Assembly (NCBI RefSeq): GCF_004299785.2
Contig: NZ_CP036246.2
Span: forward strand, 1,302,001 to 1,366,000
Direction of reading: 5' to 3'
From: Arcobacter porcinus
GTDB lineage: Bacteria; Campylobacterota; Campylobacteria; Campylobacterales; Arcobacteraceae
DNA: 64,000 bases
Below are positions 24,276 through 33,881 of the stretch, piece by piece. The notes beneath the pieces were generated by a model. The model did not search any database and was not told the DNA's origin. It saw only the letters and a program-made list of their open reading frames with translations. Every line of letters begins with the position of its first letter. The first letter of the stretch is position 1. A program made the position numbers and the translations under genes.

Positions 24276-25985
24276 ATGAAAAACTTTTTTAAGCAGTATG
24301 CACCATTTTATAAAAACTATATATTAGAGATAATCTTTGGAATTATTGGAATTATACTTGTAGCTGCTGCAACAGCTGGAACAGCGTATGCAATTCAACC
24401 TTTATTAGATGATATTTTTATAAATAAAGATATAGAAATGCTTTATATTATGCCTGTAATTATTATTCTTCTTTATGTTGCAAAAGGATTTGGTGGATAT
24501 TTACAAGCATACTTTGTATCTTTTATTGGTCAAGATATTACAAGAATTGTAAGAGATGGTTTGTTTGGTCATATTTTAAAACTAGATTATATATTTTTCC
24601 AAAAAATTCATAGTGGAGAGCTTGTAAGTAGAATAATAAATGATATAAACAGAATTCAAAGAGCTGTTTCAAACTCTTTAGCAGAATTAATAAGAGAAGC
24701 CTTAACAATATTTGCTTTAATTGCTCTTGTAATTTATAGATCACCTGAACTAGCTTTTTATGGTTTAGTTGTTCTTCCACTTGCATTTTATCCTCTTGCA
24801 CTTTTAGCAAAAAAGATGAAAAAACTATCTTTTAAATCTCAAGAGAGTAACTCTGATATAACTGCTAGTTTAAATGAATCTTTTAATAATATTGAAATAA
24901 TTAAAGCAAATAGTAGTGAAGATTTAGAGAAGAAAAAGTTTACAATGCTTAATATGATTTTCTTCAAATACAATATGAAAGCAGTAAAAACAAATGAACT
25001 TACCTCTCCTGTTATGGAAATTTTAGGAAGTTTAGCTTTTGCAACGGTTGTTTTAGTTGGAGGAATGAAAGTAATAAATGGAGAGCTTACAACAGGAGAA
25101 TTTAGTTCATTTATAGCAGCACTATTTATGCTTTATACTCCTATAAAAAGAATCTCTAAACTATACAATAGTATGCAAGATGCTATTGCTGCAAATGAGA
25201 GAATTATGGATATGTTTAAAATCAAAGCAAAAATAATTGGTGGTAAACAAGAGATTTTAAAAGATATAAAAAATATAAACTTCTCAAATGTATCTCTTTT
25301 TTATGATGATTTTGAAGCACTTAAAAAGATAAACCTAGAGGCAAACAAAGGTGAGATAATTGCTTTAGTTGGAGATAGTGGTGGAGGAAAATCATCTTTT
25401 ATAAATCTAATTCCTAGATTTTATGATATTAGTAGTGGAAAAATTTCTATAAATAACTTAGATATAAAAGAGTTTAATTTAAAAACATTAAGAGAAAATA
25501 TAAGCATAGTTACACAAAGAGTATATATTTTTAATGATACTATTGCTTCAAATGTATCTTATGGTCAAGAGTTAGATGAAGTTAAAGTTGTAGAATCACT
25601 AAAAAAAGCTCATGCTTATGATTTTGTAATGAGTATGAAAAAAGGTATTCATACAACTTTAGATGAAGCTGGAACAAACTTAAGTGGTGGACAAAGACAA
25701 AGAATCGCTATTGCAAGAGCTTTATATAAAGATCCAAAGATATTGATTTTGGATGAAGCAACTTCTGCTTTAGATAATGCAAGTGAAGAGATTGTAAGTA
25801 AAGTTATAGAAGAAGTTAGCTCAGATAAAATTACTTTTGTAATTGCCCATAGATTAAGCACTATAAAAAATGCAACAAAAATTGCAGTGTTTAAAAATGG
25901 AGAGATTATAAATATTGGTAAATATAATGAGCTTTTAGAAAGCTGTGAAGAGTTTAAAAGACTTCACAATTCAGCAAATATTTGA
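24276..25985 (+). CDS. msbA: MsbA-like ABC transporter (fused permease and ATPase)
   Basis: A 569-residue half-transporter: six membrane helices in residues 1-300, then an ATPase domain with Walker A GDSGGGKSS near 366, Q-loop SIVTQRVYIF, signature LSGGQRQRIAIARAL near 473, Walker B ILILDEATSALD and the H-loop IAHRLSTI. By gene order (before pyrD and an M16 peptidase, as in Campylobacter) it is MsbA, the lipid A-core flippase. A different multidrug or lipid substrate cannot be excluded. Confidence 0.85.
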   Translation: MKNFFKQYAPFYKNYILEIIFGIIGIILVAAATAGTAYAIQPLLDDIFINKDIEMLYIMPVIIILLYVAKGFGGYLQAYFVSFIGQDITRIVRDGLFGHILKLDYIFFQKIHSGELVSRIINDINRIQRAVSNSLAELIREALTIFALIALVIYRSPELAFYGLVVLPLAFYPLALLAKKMKKLSFKSQESNSDITASLNESFNNIEIIKANSSEDLEKKKFTMLNMIFFKYNMKAVKTNELTSPVMEILGSLAFATVVLVGGMKVINGELTTGEFSSFIAALFMLYTPIKRISKLYNSMQDAIAANERIMDMFKIKAKIIGGKQEILKDIKNINFSNVSLFYDDFEALKKINLEANKGEIIALVGDSGGGKSSFINLIPRFYDISSGKISINNLDIKEFNLKTLRENISIVTQRVYIFNDTIASNVSYGQELDEVKVVESLKKAHAYDFVMSMKKGIHTTLDEAGTNLSGGQRQRIAIARALYKDPKILILDEATSALDNASEEIVSKVIEEVSSDKITFVIAHRLSTIKNATKIAVFKNGEIINIGKYNELLESCEEFKRLHNSANI

Positions 25986-25996
25986 TATTTTTTTGA

Positions 25997-26002
25997 TATT
26001 AT
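25997..26002 (+). promoter_or_regulatory. Possible -10 box upstream of pyrD
   Basis: TTTTTTGATATTAT with hexamer TATTAT lies 28 bases before the pyrD start, in a 44-base gap after msbA. Confidence 0.35.
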
Positions 26003-26029
26003 CCATAAATTTTTTAAAAAGGAAAGATT

Positions 26030-27091
26030 TTGTTAAGCTATGAAACTTTAAAAAAAATACTATTTAAATTTGAGCCAGAAACAGCTCATAACTTTGCCGA
26101 ATTTGGATTAAAATTCTTAGGTAATTGTAAATTAGCTAGAAACTATTATGAAAAAAAGAACTTTATAGAGGATAAACTTTTAGAGCAAGAGTTATTTGGA
26201 AGAATATTTAGAAATCCAATTGGTCTTGCTGCTGGTTTTGATAAAAATGCCTCTATGATAAAAGGTATGAGATCTTTAGGATTTGGTTTTACAGAAATAG
26301 GAACAGTTACTTTAGTACCACAAAACGGTAATCCAAAACCAAGACTTTTTAGACATCCAGATGAAAAATCTCTACAAAATGCTATGGGTTTTAATAATTT
26401 AGGTTCTCATAAAGTTTTAAAAAACTTAAAAAAAGTATATCCTTTTTATATTCCAATTGGTGTAAATATAGGGAAAAACAAGAATACACCTGAAGAGTTT
26501 GCTATAAGTGATTATAAAAATTTAATCAAAAAACTAGAAGCTTATGCTGATTATTTAATTATAAATATATCAAGCCCAAATACTCCAAATTTAAGAGATT
26601 TGCAAAATGAAAACTTCATAAGTGAACTTTTTTCTATGGTAAAAACTCTAACAAAAAAACCAATTTTCTTAAAGATTGCTCCTGATATGGATGTTGAAGT
26701 TGCTATAAATCTTTGTGAAGTTGCTATACAAAAAGGTGCTAGTGGAATTATTGCAAATAATACAACGATAGATTACTCTTTAGTAAAAAATCCTCAAAAC
26801 TTTGGTGGATTAAGTGGAGAGTGTTTAAAAGAAAAATCTTCAGAATTTTTTGAAAAAATTGCTTCTAAACTTTATGGAAAAACTACTTTGATAAGTGTTG
26901 GTGGTATTTCAAGTGCACAAGATGCTTATGAAAGAATAAAAAATGGTGCATCTTTAGTTCAACTATATTCTAGCTTGATTTTTGAAGGTCCAAGTTTAGC
27001 AAAAAACATAAACTTGGAATTAATTGAGTTATTAAAAAAAGATGGTTATTCAAATATAAGTGAAGCCATTGGTGCTAATTTTAAAAAATGA
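26030..27091 (+). CDS. pyrD: Dihydroorotate dehydrogenase (quinone), class 2
   Basis: A 353-residue enzyme starting at TTG after AAAGGAAAG. It has an N-terminal helical membrane-association extension (1-45) and then the FMN barrel: NPIGLAAGFDKNA near 61-73, INISSPNTPNLRDLQ near 176-190, and the catalytic-base serine typical of class 2. It oxidises dihydroorotate to orotate with quinone in pyrimidine synthesis at the inner membrane. Confidence 0.94.
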   Translation: MLSYETLKKILFKFEPETAHNFAEFGLKFLGNCKLARNYYEKKNFIEDKLLEQELFGRIFRNPIGLAAGFDKNASMIKGMRSLGFGFTEIGTVTLVPQNGNPKPRLFRHPDEKSLQNAMGFNNLGSHKVLKNLKKVYPFYIPIGVNIGKNKNTPEEFAISDYKNLIKKLEAYADYLIINISSPNTPNLRDLQNENFISELFSMVKTLTKKPIFLKIAPDMDVEVAINLCEVAIQKGASGIIANNTTIDYSLVKNPQNFGGLSGECLKEKSSEFFEKIASKLYGKTTLISVGGISSAQDAYERIKNGASLVQLYSSLIFEGPSLAKNINLELIELLKKDGYSNISEAIGANFKK

Positions 27092-27138
27092 GATACATTT
27101 TAAAAGTATTTATTTTATTTATATTTTTTGGAGAAATA

Positions 27139-28401
27139 ATGAGTGCAAATAGTTTACCAAACTACTATACAAAAACATTAAAAAATGGTTTAGAAGTTGT
27201 AGCAATTCCTATGGAAAACAACTCAAATGTAGTTTCTGTAAATATTTTTTATAAAGTTGGAAGCAGAGATGAAGTTATGGGGAAAAGTGGAATAGCTCAT
27301 ATGCTTGAACATCTTAACTTTAAATCTACAAAAAATCTAAAAGCTGGTGAATTTGACGAGATTGTAAAAGGTTTTGGTGGAGTAAACAATGCTAGTACAA
27401 GCTTTGATTATACTCACTACTATATAAAAACTAGTTCAAAAAACAGTGATAAATCTTTAGAACTATTTGCTGAGCTTATGCAGAATTTAAATTTAAAAGA
27501 TGATGAATTTCAACCAGAAAGAGATGTTGTAGCAGAAGAAAGAAGATGGAGAACTGATAATAACCCAATGGGATATTTGCAGTTTAGACTGTTTAATACA
27601 GCATTTATTTACCATCCTTATCACTGGACTCCAATTGGTTTTATGGATGATATTAAAAACTGGACAATTGAAGATATAAAAGATTTTCACTCTACTTATT
27701 ATCAGCCAGAAAATGCAATTATTGTTGTTTCAGGTGATATAAAAAAAGAGGAAGTTTTTTCATTAAGTAAAAAGCACTTTGAAAATATAAAAAACAGAAA
27801 AAGTGTTCCAAAAACAATACATACAGTTGAAATGGAACAAGATGGAGAAAGAAGAGTTAATATTTATAAAAATTCTAGTGTTCAAATGTTAGCAAAAAGT
27901 TATCATATTCCAAATTTCGAACATAAAGATCAAGTTGCATTAAGTGCTTTATCTCAACTTTTAAGTAGTGGAAAATCTTCAATTTTACAAAAAGAATTAG
28001 TAGATAAAAAACCATTAGCAAATAGTATTTATGCCTATAATTTAGAGCTAAAAGACTCAGGTGTTTTTATTTTTATGGCTGTTGCAAATGAAAATATTGA
28101 TGCTTTAAAAATAGAAAAAGAGATTTTAGGTATAATTGCAAAAATTCAAGCAGGGAAGGTATCAAAAAAAGATTTAGAAAAAATCAAAATTAATACAAAA
28201 GCTGATTTTATTTACTCACTTGAAAGTTCAAGTGATGTAGCTTCTTTATTTGGAAATTATTTTGTAAGAGGAAATATAAATCCTCTTTTAGACTATGAAA
28301 AAGAGTTAGAGAAGCTAACAACAGAAGATATTGTAAATGTTGCAAAAAAATATTTAAATAGTAAAAATTCAACAACTCTTATTTTAAAACAAGAGGATTA
28401 A
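27139..28401 (+). CDS. M16-family zinc metallopeptidase
   Basis: I choose ATG 27139 because GGAG (27130-27133) stands 5 bases before it. An in-frame ATG at 27088 overlaps pyrD by ATGA and would add a 17-residue hydrophobic N-terminus resembling a signal peptide, so export remains possible. The inverted zinc motif HMLEH with a distal Glu (E in VAEERRW) marks an active-type M16A domain, and a second, inactive-type domain follows. The family cleaves small peptides or processes signal peptides. The gene stands between pyrD and dapA, as in Campylobacter. Confidence 0.85.
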   Translation: MSANSLPNYYTKTLKNGLEVVAIPMENNSNVVSVNIFYKVGSRDEVMGKSGIAHMLEHLNFKSTKNLKAGEFDEIVKGFGGVNNASTSFDYTHYYIKTSSKNSDKSLELFAELMQNLNLKDDEFQPERDVVAEERRWRTDNNPMGYLQFRLFNTAFIYHPYHWTPIGFMDDIKNWTIEDIKDFHSTYYQPENAIIVVSGDIKKEEVFSLSKKHFENIKNRKSVPKTIHTVEMEQDGERRVNIYKNSSVQMLAKSYHIPNFEHKDQVALSALSQLLSSGKSSILQKELVDKKPLANSIYAYNLELKDSGVFIFMAVANENIDALKIEKEILGIIAKIQAGKVSKKDLEKIKINTKADFIYSLESSSDVASLFGNYFVRGNINPLLDYEKELEKLTTEDIVNVAKKYLNSKNSTTLILKQED

Positions 28402-28410
28402 AGGTAAAAA

Positions 28411-29298
28411 ATGGAAAATATTCAAGGTTCTATTACAGCACTTATAACCCCATTCAAAAATGGAAAAGTGGATTTAGAAAAATATGAATCACTAATAAAA
28501 AGACAAATTGCAAATGGTGTAGATGCTGTTTCTCCTGTTGGAACAACTGGTGAAAGTGCTACTTTATCTCATCAAGAGCATAAAGAGTGTATTGAAGTTG
28601 CTGTTGCAACTTGTAAAAATACAAATGTAAAAGTTCTAGCTGGAGCTGGTTCAAATGCTACAAGTGAAGCTTGTGATATTGCTAAATTTGCACAAAGTGT
28701 AGGAGCAGACGCAATTTTATCTATAGCACCATATTATAATAAACCAACTCAAGAGGGTCTATATATTCACTATAAAACAATAGCGCAAAGTATTGAACTT
28801 CCTTTTATGCTTTATAATGTTCCAGGAAGAACAGGAGTTGATTTATTGCCACAAACAGCAATTAGACTTTATGATGATGTAAAAAATATATTTGCAATAA
28901 AAGAAGCAACAGGTTCTTTGGATAGAGCAACTTCTATTATATCTCAAAGAGAAGATTTTATGGTGTTTTCAGGAGATGATTCAGTTGATTTCCCTATGCT
29001 TGCAAGTGGAGCTAAAGGTATAGTTTCTGTTACATCAAATTTAGTTCCAGATTTAAAATCAAAAATTGTAAATAGTATTTTTGAGGATGATTATAAAACT
29101 GCTTTAAAAATTCATAATGACTTATTTGAATTAAATCAAGCACTATTTTGCGAAAGCAATCCAATTCCAATAAAAGCAGCTATGTATTTAGCAGGTCTTT
29201 TAGATACTCTTGAATTTAGACTTCCATTAACAAGTCCAAGTAAAGAGACAATAACAAAATTAGAAAATTTATTAAAAAAGTATGAGGTAAAAAAATAA
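28411..29298 (+). CDS. dapA: 4-hydroxy-tetrahydrodipicolinate synthase
   Basis: The 295-residue length is standard for DapA. Signatures are VDAVSPVGTTGESATLS near 37-53, the catalytic tyrosine in YNVPGRTGVD near 133 and the Schiff-base lysine in FAIKEATGS near 162. It condenses pyruvate with aspartate semialdehyde, the first step to diaminopimelate and lysine. Ten bases separate it from the peptidase gene, and it overlaps the next start by one base. Confidence 0.95.
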   Translation: MENIQGSITALITPFKNGKVDLEKYESLIKRQIANGVDAVSPVGTTGESATLSHQEHKECIEVAVATCKNTNVKVLAGAGSNATSEACDIAKFAQSVGADAILSIAPYYNKPTQEGLYIHYKTIAQSIELPFMLYNVPGRTGVDLLPQTAIRLYDDVKNIFAIKEATGSLDRATSIISQREDFMVFSGDDSVDFPMLASGAKGIVSVTSNLVPDLKSKIVNSIFEDDYKTALKIHNDLFELNQALFCESNPIPIKAAMYLAGLLDTLEFRLPLTSPSKETITKLENLLKKYEVKK

Positions 29299-30077
29299 TG
29301 AATAGCTTTATGAAGGGAAAAACTTTAGTTATTTCTGGAGGAACAAAAGGAATAGGTAAAGAGTGTGTATATAAATTTGCACAAAATGGTGTAAATGTAG
29401 CTTTTACATATAATTCAAATGCAGATGTTGCAAATGATATTTGTAGTGATGTTGAAACAAAATTTGGTGTAAAATGTAAAGCTTATCCATTTAATATCTT
29501 AGAACCAGAAAAATATTCTGAACTTTTTGAAGAGATAGATAAAGATTTTGATAGAGTTGATTTCTTTATTTCAAATGCTATGATTTATGGAAGAGCTGTT
29601 GTTGGTGGATATGGTAAATTTATGAAACTAAAACCAAGAGGTCTAAATAATATCTATACTGCAACTGTAAATGCATTTGTATGTGGAGCACAACAAGCTG
29701 CTAAAAGAATGCAAAAAGTTGGTGGTGGAGCAATAGTATCTCTATCTTCAACAGGAAACTTAGTTTATATTGAAAATTATTCAGGTCATGGTACAAATAA
29801 AGCTGCTGTTGAAGCAATGGTTAGATATGCAGCAACAGAATTAGGTGAATTTAATATTAGAGTAAATGCTGTTTCAGGTGGTCCAATTGATACAGATGCT
29901 CTTAAAGCATTTACAAATTATGAAGAAGTAAAACAAAAAACTACTGAATTGTCTCCATTAAATAGAATGGGACAACCAGAAGATTTAGCACAATCATGTT
30001 ATTTCCTATGTACTCAAGATGCTTCTTGGGTAACTGGTCATACATTAATTGTTGATGGTGGAACAACTTTTAGATAA
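29298..30077 (+). CDS. fabL: FabL-like enoyl-ACP reductase (SDR family)
   Basis: The 259-residue SDR has the cofactor loop SGGTKGIGKE at 14-23 and, at the active site, YSGHGTNK, a Tyr-x6-Lys spacing typical of enoyl-ACP reductases rather than the Tyr-x3-Lys of most SDRs. FNIRVNAVSGGPIDTDALKAF closely follows FabL of Bacillus. It would complete the fatty-acid elongation cycle using NADPH. Campylobacter homologues at this locus are often labelled generic oxidoreductases. It is tightly packed between dapA and pgsA. Confidence 0.72.
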   Translation: MNSFMKGKTLVISGGTKGIGKECVYKFAQNGVNVAFTYNSNADVANDICSDVETKFGVKCKAYPFNILEPEKYSELFEEIDKDFDRVDFFISNAMIYGRAVVGGYGKFMKLKPRGLNNIYTATVNAFVCGAQQAAKRMQKVGGGAIVSLSSTGNLVYIENYSGHGTNKAAVEAMVRYAATELGEFNIRVNAVSGGPIDTDALKAFTNYEEVKQKTTELSPLNRMGQPEDLAQSCYFLCTQDASWVTGHTLIVDGGTTFR

Positions 30078-30619
30078 TGAAAAAAAGTTTAAATCTACCA
30101 AACTCTTTAGCTCTATTTAGAATAGCCTTAGCACCTTTGTTGCTTTGGTTTCTAATAGATAGAGCAAACCCTCTTTTTGAAAACTGGCACCCATCTTGGT
30201 TTGACTATTTTGCTGGATTAATTTTTATAATAGCTTCTGTAACAGATTTTTTTGATGGTTTTATAGCAAGAGCTTGGAATCAAATGACAAAGCTTGGTGG
30301 AATTCTTGATCCTTTGGCTGATAAGATGCTTGTACTTTCTGGTTTTTTAGGTTTAATGGTACTTGATAGAGCTAGTGCTTGGGCTGTTTTTTTAATACTT
30401 TCAAGAGAGTTTTTTATAACTGGTCTTAGAGTTGTTGCTGTTGCTGAAAATAAAAATGTAGCTTCAACAATGGCTGGAAAAATAAAAACAGTAGTTCAAA
30501 TGTTTGCTATTGGATTTTTAATAATGAATTGGCCGTATGCAACAGCTATTTTATGGCTTGCAGTTATTTTGACAATTTATTCAGGATTTGAATATACTAG
30601 GGATTATTTTAAAGCTTAA
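30077..30619 (+). CDS. pgsA: Phosphatidylglycerophosphate synthase
   Basis: A 180-residue CDP-alcohol phosphatidyltransferase with the signature D-G-x2-A-R-x8-G-x3-D-x3-D, seen as DFFDGFIARAW and GGILDPLADKML (about residues 56-86), and six membrane helices. It makes phosphatidylglycerophosphate from CDP-diacylglycerol and glycerol-3-phosphate. It overlaps the enoyl reductase gene by one base and lies 8 bases before rseP. Confidence 0.93.
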   Translation: MKKSLNLPNSLALFRIALAPLLLWFLIDRANPLFENWHPSWFDYFAGLIFIIASVTDFFDGFIARAWNQMTKLGGILDPLADKMLVLSGFLGLMVLDRASAWAVFLILSREFFITGLRVVAVAENKNVASTMAGKIKTVVQMFAIGFLIMNWPYATAILWLAVILTIYSGFEYTRDYFKA

Positions 30620-30627
30620 GGATTTTT

Positions 30628-31686
30628 TTGGGTACTATTACTTTTTTACTTGTTTTATCATTTCTAGTTTTTTTTCATGAGTTAGGTCATTTTCTAGCAG
30701 CAAGATATTTTGGTGTGAAAGTTGAGACTTTTTCTATTGGATTTGGTAAACAAATTTATGCGAAATATTGGGCTGGAACAACTTGGCAAATTGCACTTAT
30801 TCCTCTTGGTGGATATGTGAAAATGAAAGGTCAAGATGATACAAAACCAATTTCAAATGAGATAGGAAATGACTCTTATAATACAAAGAAACCTTGGCAG
30901 AGAATTATAATTTTATTTGCTGGACCTTTTGCAAATTTTTTATTAGCATTTTTACTATATCTTTTTATGGCAAATTTAGGTGCTACAGTATTTAGTGCAA
31001 AAATAGGAAATATTCAAGAAAATTCACCTGCATTTTATGCTGGAATAAAAGCAAATGATGAAATTATAAGAATAAATGATAAAGATATAGAATCTTGGGA
31101 TGATATTGGAAAGATAATTACTTCAACACAAGGTGCTTTACAGTTTTTTATAAAAAGAGATAATCAAATTATTTTAAAAACAATTGCTCCTCATATTTCA
31201 GATAGTAAAAATATGTTTAATGAAGATATTAAAAAACGAATGATTGGAATCTCTCCAAAAGGTGAAACAAAAATATTAAAACTAAGTTTTTTAGAATCAA
31301 TATCTTTTGCATATGAGAAAACTATTTTTGCTTCAACAATGATTTTCCAAGGTGTTCAAAAACTAATTTCAGGAGTTATTCCTTCTAGTGAAATTGGTGG
31401 AGTTATTACAATTGGTAAAGTAATAAGTGATGCTAGTGAAAGCTCTTTTATAGCTTTATTAGCAATAACAGCACTAATTTCTGTAAATCTTGGAGTATTA
31501 AATTTACTTCCTATTCCTGCACTTGATGGTGGGCATATTATGTTTAATCTATATGAGATGATTGTAAGAAGAAAACCTAGTGATCAAGTTTTTATATTCT
31601 TAACAATTTTTGGTTGGGTTATTTTAGGAAGCCTTATGATTTTGGGTATTTATAATGATATAAATAGAATTTTTATAAATAATTAA
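30628..31686 (+). CDS. rseP: Site-2 protease RseP (RIP metalloprotease)
   Basis: The 352-residue membrane protease starts at TTG after AAGGA. Its first helix holds the zinc site HELGH near residues 17-21, a single PDZ domain spans about 120-200 (ENSPAFYAGIKANDEI), and the C-terminal helix has the third ligand in LPIPALDGGH. RseP cuts membrane anti-sigma factors and signal-peptide remnants; the substrate in this group is not known. One PDZ rather than two separates it from the E. coli form. Confidence 0.92.
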   Translation: MGTITFLLVLSFLVFFHELGHFLAARYFGVKVETFSIGFGKQIYAKYWAGTTWQIALIPLGGYVKMKGQDDTKPISNEIGNDSYNTKKPWQRIIILFAGPFANFLLAFLLYLFMANLGATVFSAKIGNIQENSPAFYAGIKANDEIIRINDKDIESWDDIGKIITSTQGALQFFIKRDNQIILKTIAPHISDSKNMFNEDIKKRMIGISPKGETKILKLSFLESISFAYEKTIFASTMIFQGVQKLISGVIPSSEIGGVITIGKVISDASESSFIALLAITALISVNLGVLNLLPIPALDGGHIMFNLYEMIVRRKPSDQVFIFLTIFGWVILGSLMILGIYNDINRIFINN

Positions 31687-31695
31687 AGGATTTTT

Positions 31696-32376
31696 ATGGA
31701 TAAAAGTATAGCAACAAAAAATCTTAATGATTTAATAACAAAAGTAGAAGCAGCTAGATTAAGAGTTTCAGAACATCATATTGTAAAAATAGTTGGTGTT
31801 TCAAAATACTCTTCAAGTGATGATATAAAAATATTATATGAAAGCGGACAAAGAGCGTTTGGAGAAAACAAAGTTCAAGATTTAAAAGAAAAAAGTGAAA
31901 CTCTTGATGAACTTCCAATAGAGTGGCACTTTATAGGAACTTTGCAAAAAAACAAGATAAATAATCTTATTGATTTAAATCCAACTTTAGTTCACTCTTT
32001 AGATTCATTTGAACTTGCTTTAGAATTAAATAAAAAACTTGAAGCAAAAAACAAAAAACTATCTTGTTTACTTCAAATAAACTCAAGTTATGAAGATAGC
32101 AAAAGTGGTGTAGATCCTAAAAATGCAATAGATATTTATAAAAATATATTATCAAAATGTCCAAATATAGTTTTAAAAGGTGTTATGACTATTGGTGCAC
32201 ATAGTGAAGATGAAAATGAAATTAAAAAAAGTTTTGATATTACAAAAAATATTTTTGATTCATTAAATGAGTATGGAGTACAATATTGTTCTATGGGTAT
32301 GAGCAAAGATTTTGAACTAGCAATCTCTTGTGGTTCAAATCTTATTAGAGTTGGTTCCACTCTATTTAAGGTTTAA
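31696..32376 (+). CDS. yggS: YggS/PLPBP-family pyridoxal-phosphate homeostasis protein
   Basis: The 226-residue alanine-racemase-fold protein has the PLP lysine in IVGVSKYSS near residue 36, FGENKVQDLKEK near 55-66, EWHFIGTLQKNK near 78-89 and SMGMSKDFELAI near 199-210, all family signatures. It binds PLP without known catalysis and affects B6 and amino-acid balance. It is the last gene of the long plus-strand run. Confidence 0.93.
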   Translation: MDKSIATKNLNDLITKVEAARLRVSEHHIVKIVGVSKYSSSDDIKILYESGQRAFGENKVQDLKEKSETLDELPIEWHFIGTLQKNKINNLIDLNPTLVHSLDSFELALELNKKLEAKNKKLSCLLQINSSYEDSKSGVDPKNAIDIYKNILSKCPNIVLKGVMTIGAHSEDENEIKKSFDITKNIFDSLNEYGVQYCSMGMSKDFELAISCGSNLIRVGSTLFKV

Positions 32377-32463
32377 TTTTTAAATAGTTTTAATATTTTT
32401 TTAAATTATTTATGTTAGAATCTTAGGCTATTAAATTTCATGAAAGAATTATAAGGAAAGATT

Positions 32464-33864
32464 ATGTTAGTTAACTTACATTCAAAGAAGCGTTTTCTTT
32501 TGAATTTCATTTTAGCACAATTAGGTTTTGCATCTATAAGTATTATAGCTATTTTAAGCGATAATAAAATCTCTGCAATAATCATAGTAAATCTTATTTT
32601 TGCTGTAATTGTTGCTTATACAAACTATATATCAATGAAGAGAATAGTTGGTGGTATAAATAGAATTAAAGAGTATATAGATGATTTAATGGATTTTTTA
32701 TTCTACAAAACTAATCATATTAGAAAAGCTGAATATATAAAAAATGATGATATTGGAGATATTTTAAGAGAACTAAATGTTCACTTTGATAGCTACAGTA
32801 AAATGAGAAATGATGATATGCATGTTTTAGGTGAATTAGTAATTGCACTTGATAAAGTTTCTCAAGGAATTTATACTTCACAAATTCACTCAAGCACTTC
32901 AAACTTTATGGTTCATACTCTTAAAAACATAGTAAATAACATGCTTACAAAGTCAAATAGAAGTATGGAAGATTTGGTTGAAATAGTTGGTCTTTATGCT
33001 GATCAAGATTATAGAAAACAGATGAAAATAAATCCTGTTTTAAAAGGTAAAATGAGACTTACTATGGAAAGAATCAATAAATTAGGTTCTGAACTTAGAG
33101 AAAATGCTAAGTCTAATATTGAAAATGGTAACTTACTTCAAGAAAATTCTCATGTTATGAATAGAAGTGTTGAAAATTTAGCTGCAAAAGCTAATTCTCA
33201 AGCAGCATCTTTAGAAGAGACAGCTGCAGCTCTTGAAGAGATTACTTCAATTACAAAAAACAATACTCAAAATGCTGAAAAAATGGCTCACTTAAGTAAA
33301 GATGTAAAGGAATCAGTAGTTTTAGGAGAGAGTTTAGCAAACAAAACAGCTCTTTCTATGGATGAAATTAATTCTAAAGTTGAAGCTATAAATGAGGCTA
33401 TTGAAGTAATTGACCAAATTGCATTCCAAACAAATATTCTAAGTTTAAATGCAGCTGTTGAAGCTGCAACTGCTGGAGAAGCTGGAAAAGGTTTTGCTGT
33501 TGTAGCTCAAGAAGTAAGAAATCTTGCAAATAGAAGTGCTGAAGCCGCTAGAGAGATTAAAAGCTTAGTAGAGAATGCAACATCAAAAACAAATGAAGGT
33601 AAAAGAATTTCTGATGAGATGAGAAATGGTTACAATAACCTAAATACACTAATTGGAGAAACTATTACAATAATTCAAGATGTTAGCCAAGCTTCAAGAG
33701 AGCAACTTCAAGGAATAGAACAGATAAATGATGCTGTTGCTATTTTAGATAGAGTAACTCAAGAAAATTCAGTTGAAGCTAGTAATGTTTCAAATATTGC
33801 TTCTCAAACACTTAAAATGGCTCAAGTTTTAGTTGATGATGCTAGAACAAAAAAAATAGATTAA
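32464..33864 (+). CDS. cetA: Methyl-accepting chemotaxis protein, CetA-like
   Basis: This 466-residue transducer has two close membrane helices (about 13-29 and 36-52) with almost no periplasmic part, a HAMP-like linker, and a signalling domain with the conserved tip IDQIAFQTNILSLNAAVEAA near 320-339. Lacking an external sensor domain, it must get its input from a partner. A PAS-protein gene follows 17 bases later, matching the split Aer-like CetA/CetB energy-taxis pair of Campylobacter. A TAGAAT box near 32416 is its likely promoter. Confidence 0.82.
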   Translation: MLVNLHSKKRFLLNFILAQLGFASISIIAILSDNKISAIIIVNLIFAVIVAYTNYISMKRIVGGINRIKEYIDDLMDFLFYKTNHIRKAEYIKNDDIGDILRELNVHFDSYSKMRNDDMHVLGELVIALDKVSQGIYTSQIHSSTSNFMVHTLKNIVNNMLTKSNRSMEDLVEIVGLYADQDYRKQMKINPVLKGKMRLTMERINKLGSELRENAKSNIENGNLLQENSHVMNRSVENLAAKANSQAASLEETAAALEEITSITKNNTQNAEKMAHLSKDVKESVVLGESLANKTALSMDEINSKVEAINEAIEVIDQIAFQTNILSLNAAVEAATAGEAGKGFAVVAQEVRNLANRSAEAAREIKSLVENATSKTNEGKRISDEMRNGYNNLNTLIGETITIIQDVSQASREQLQGIEQINDAVAILDRVTQENSVEASNVSNIASQTLKMAQVLVDDARTKKID

Positions 33865-33881
33865 GTAAAAAAGGATAAGTA

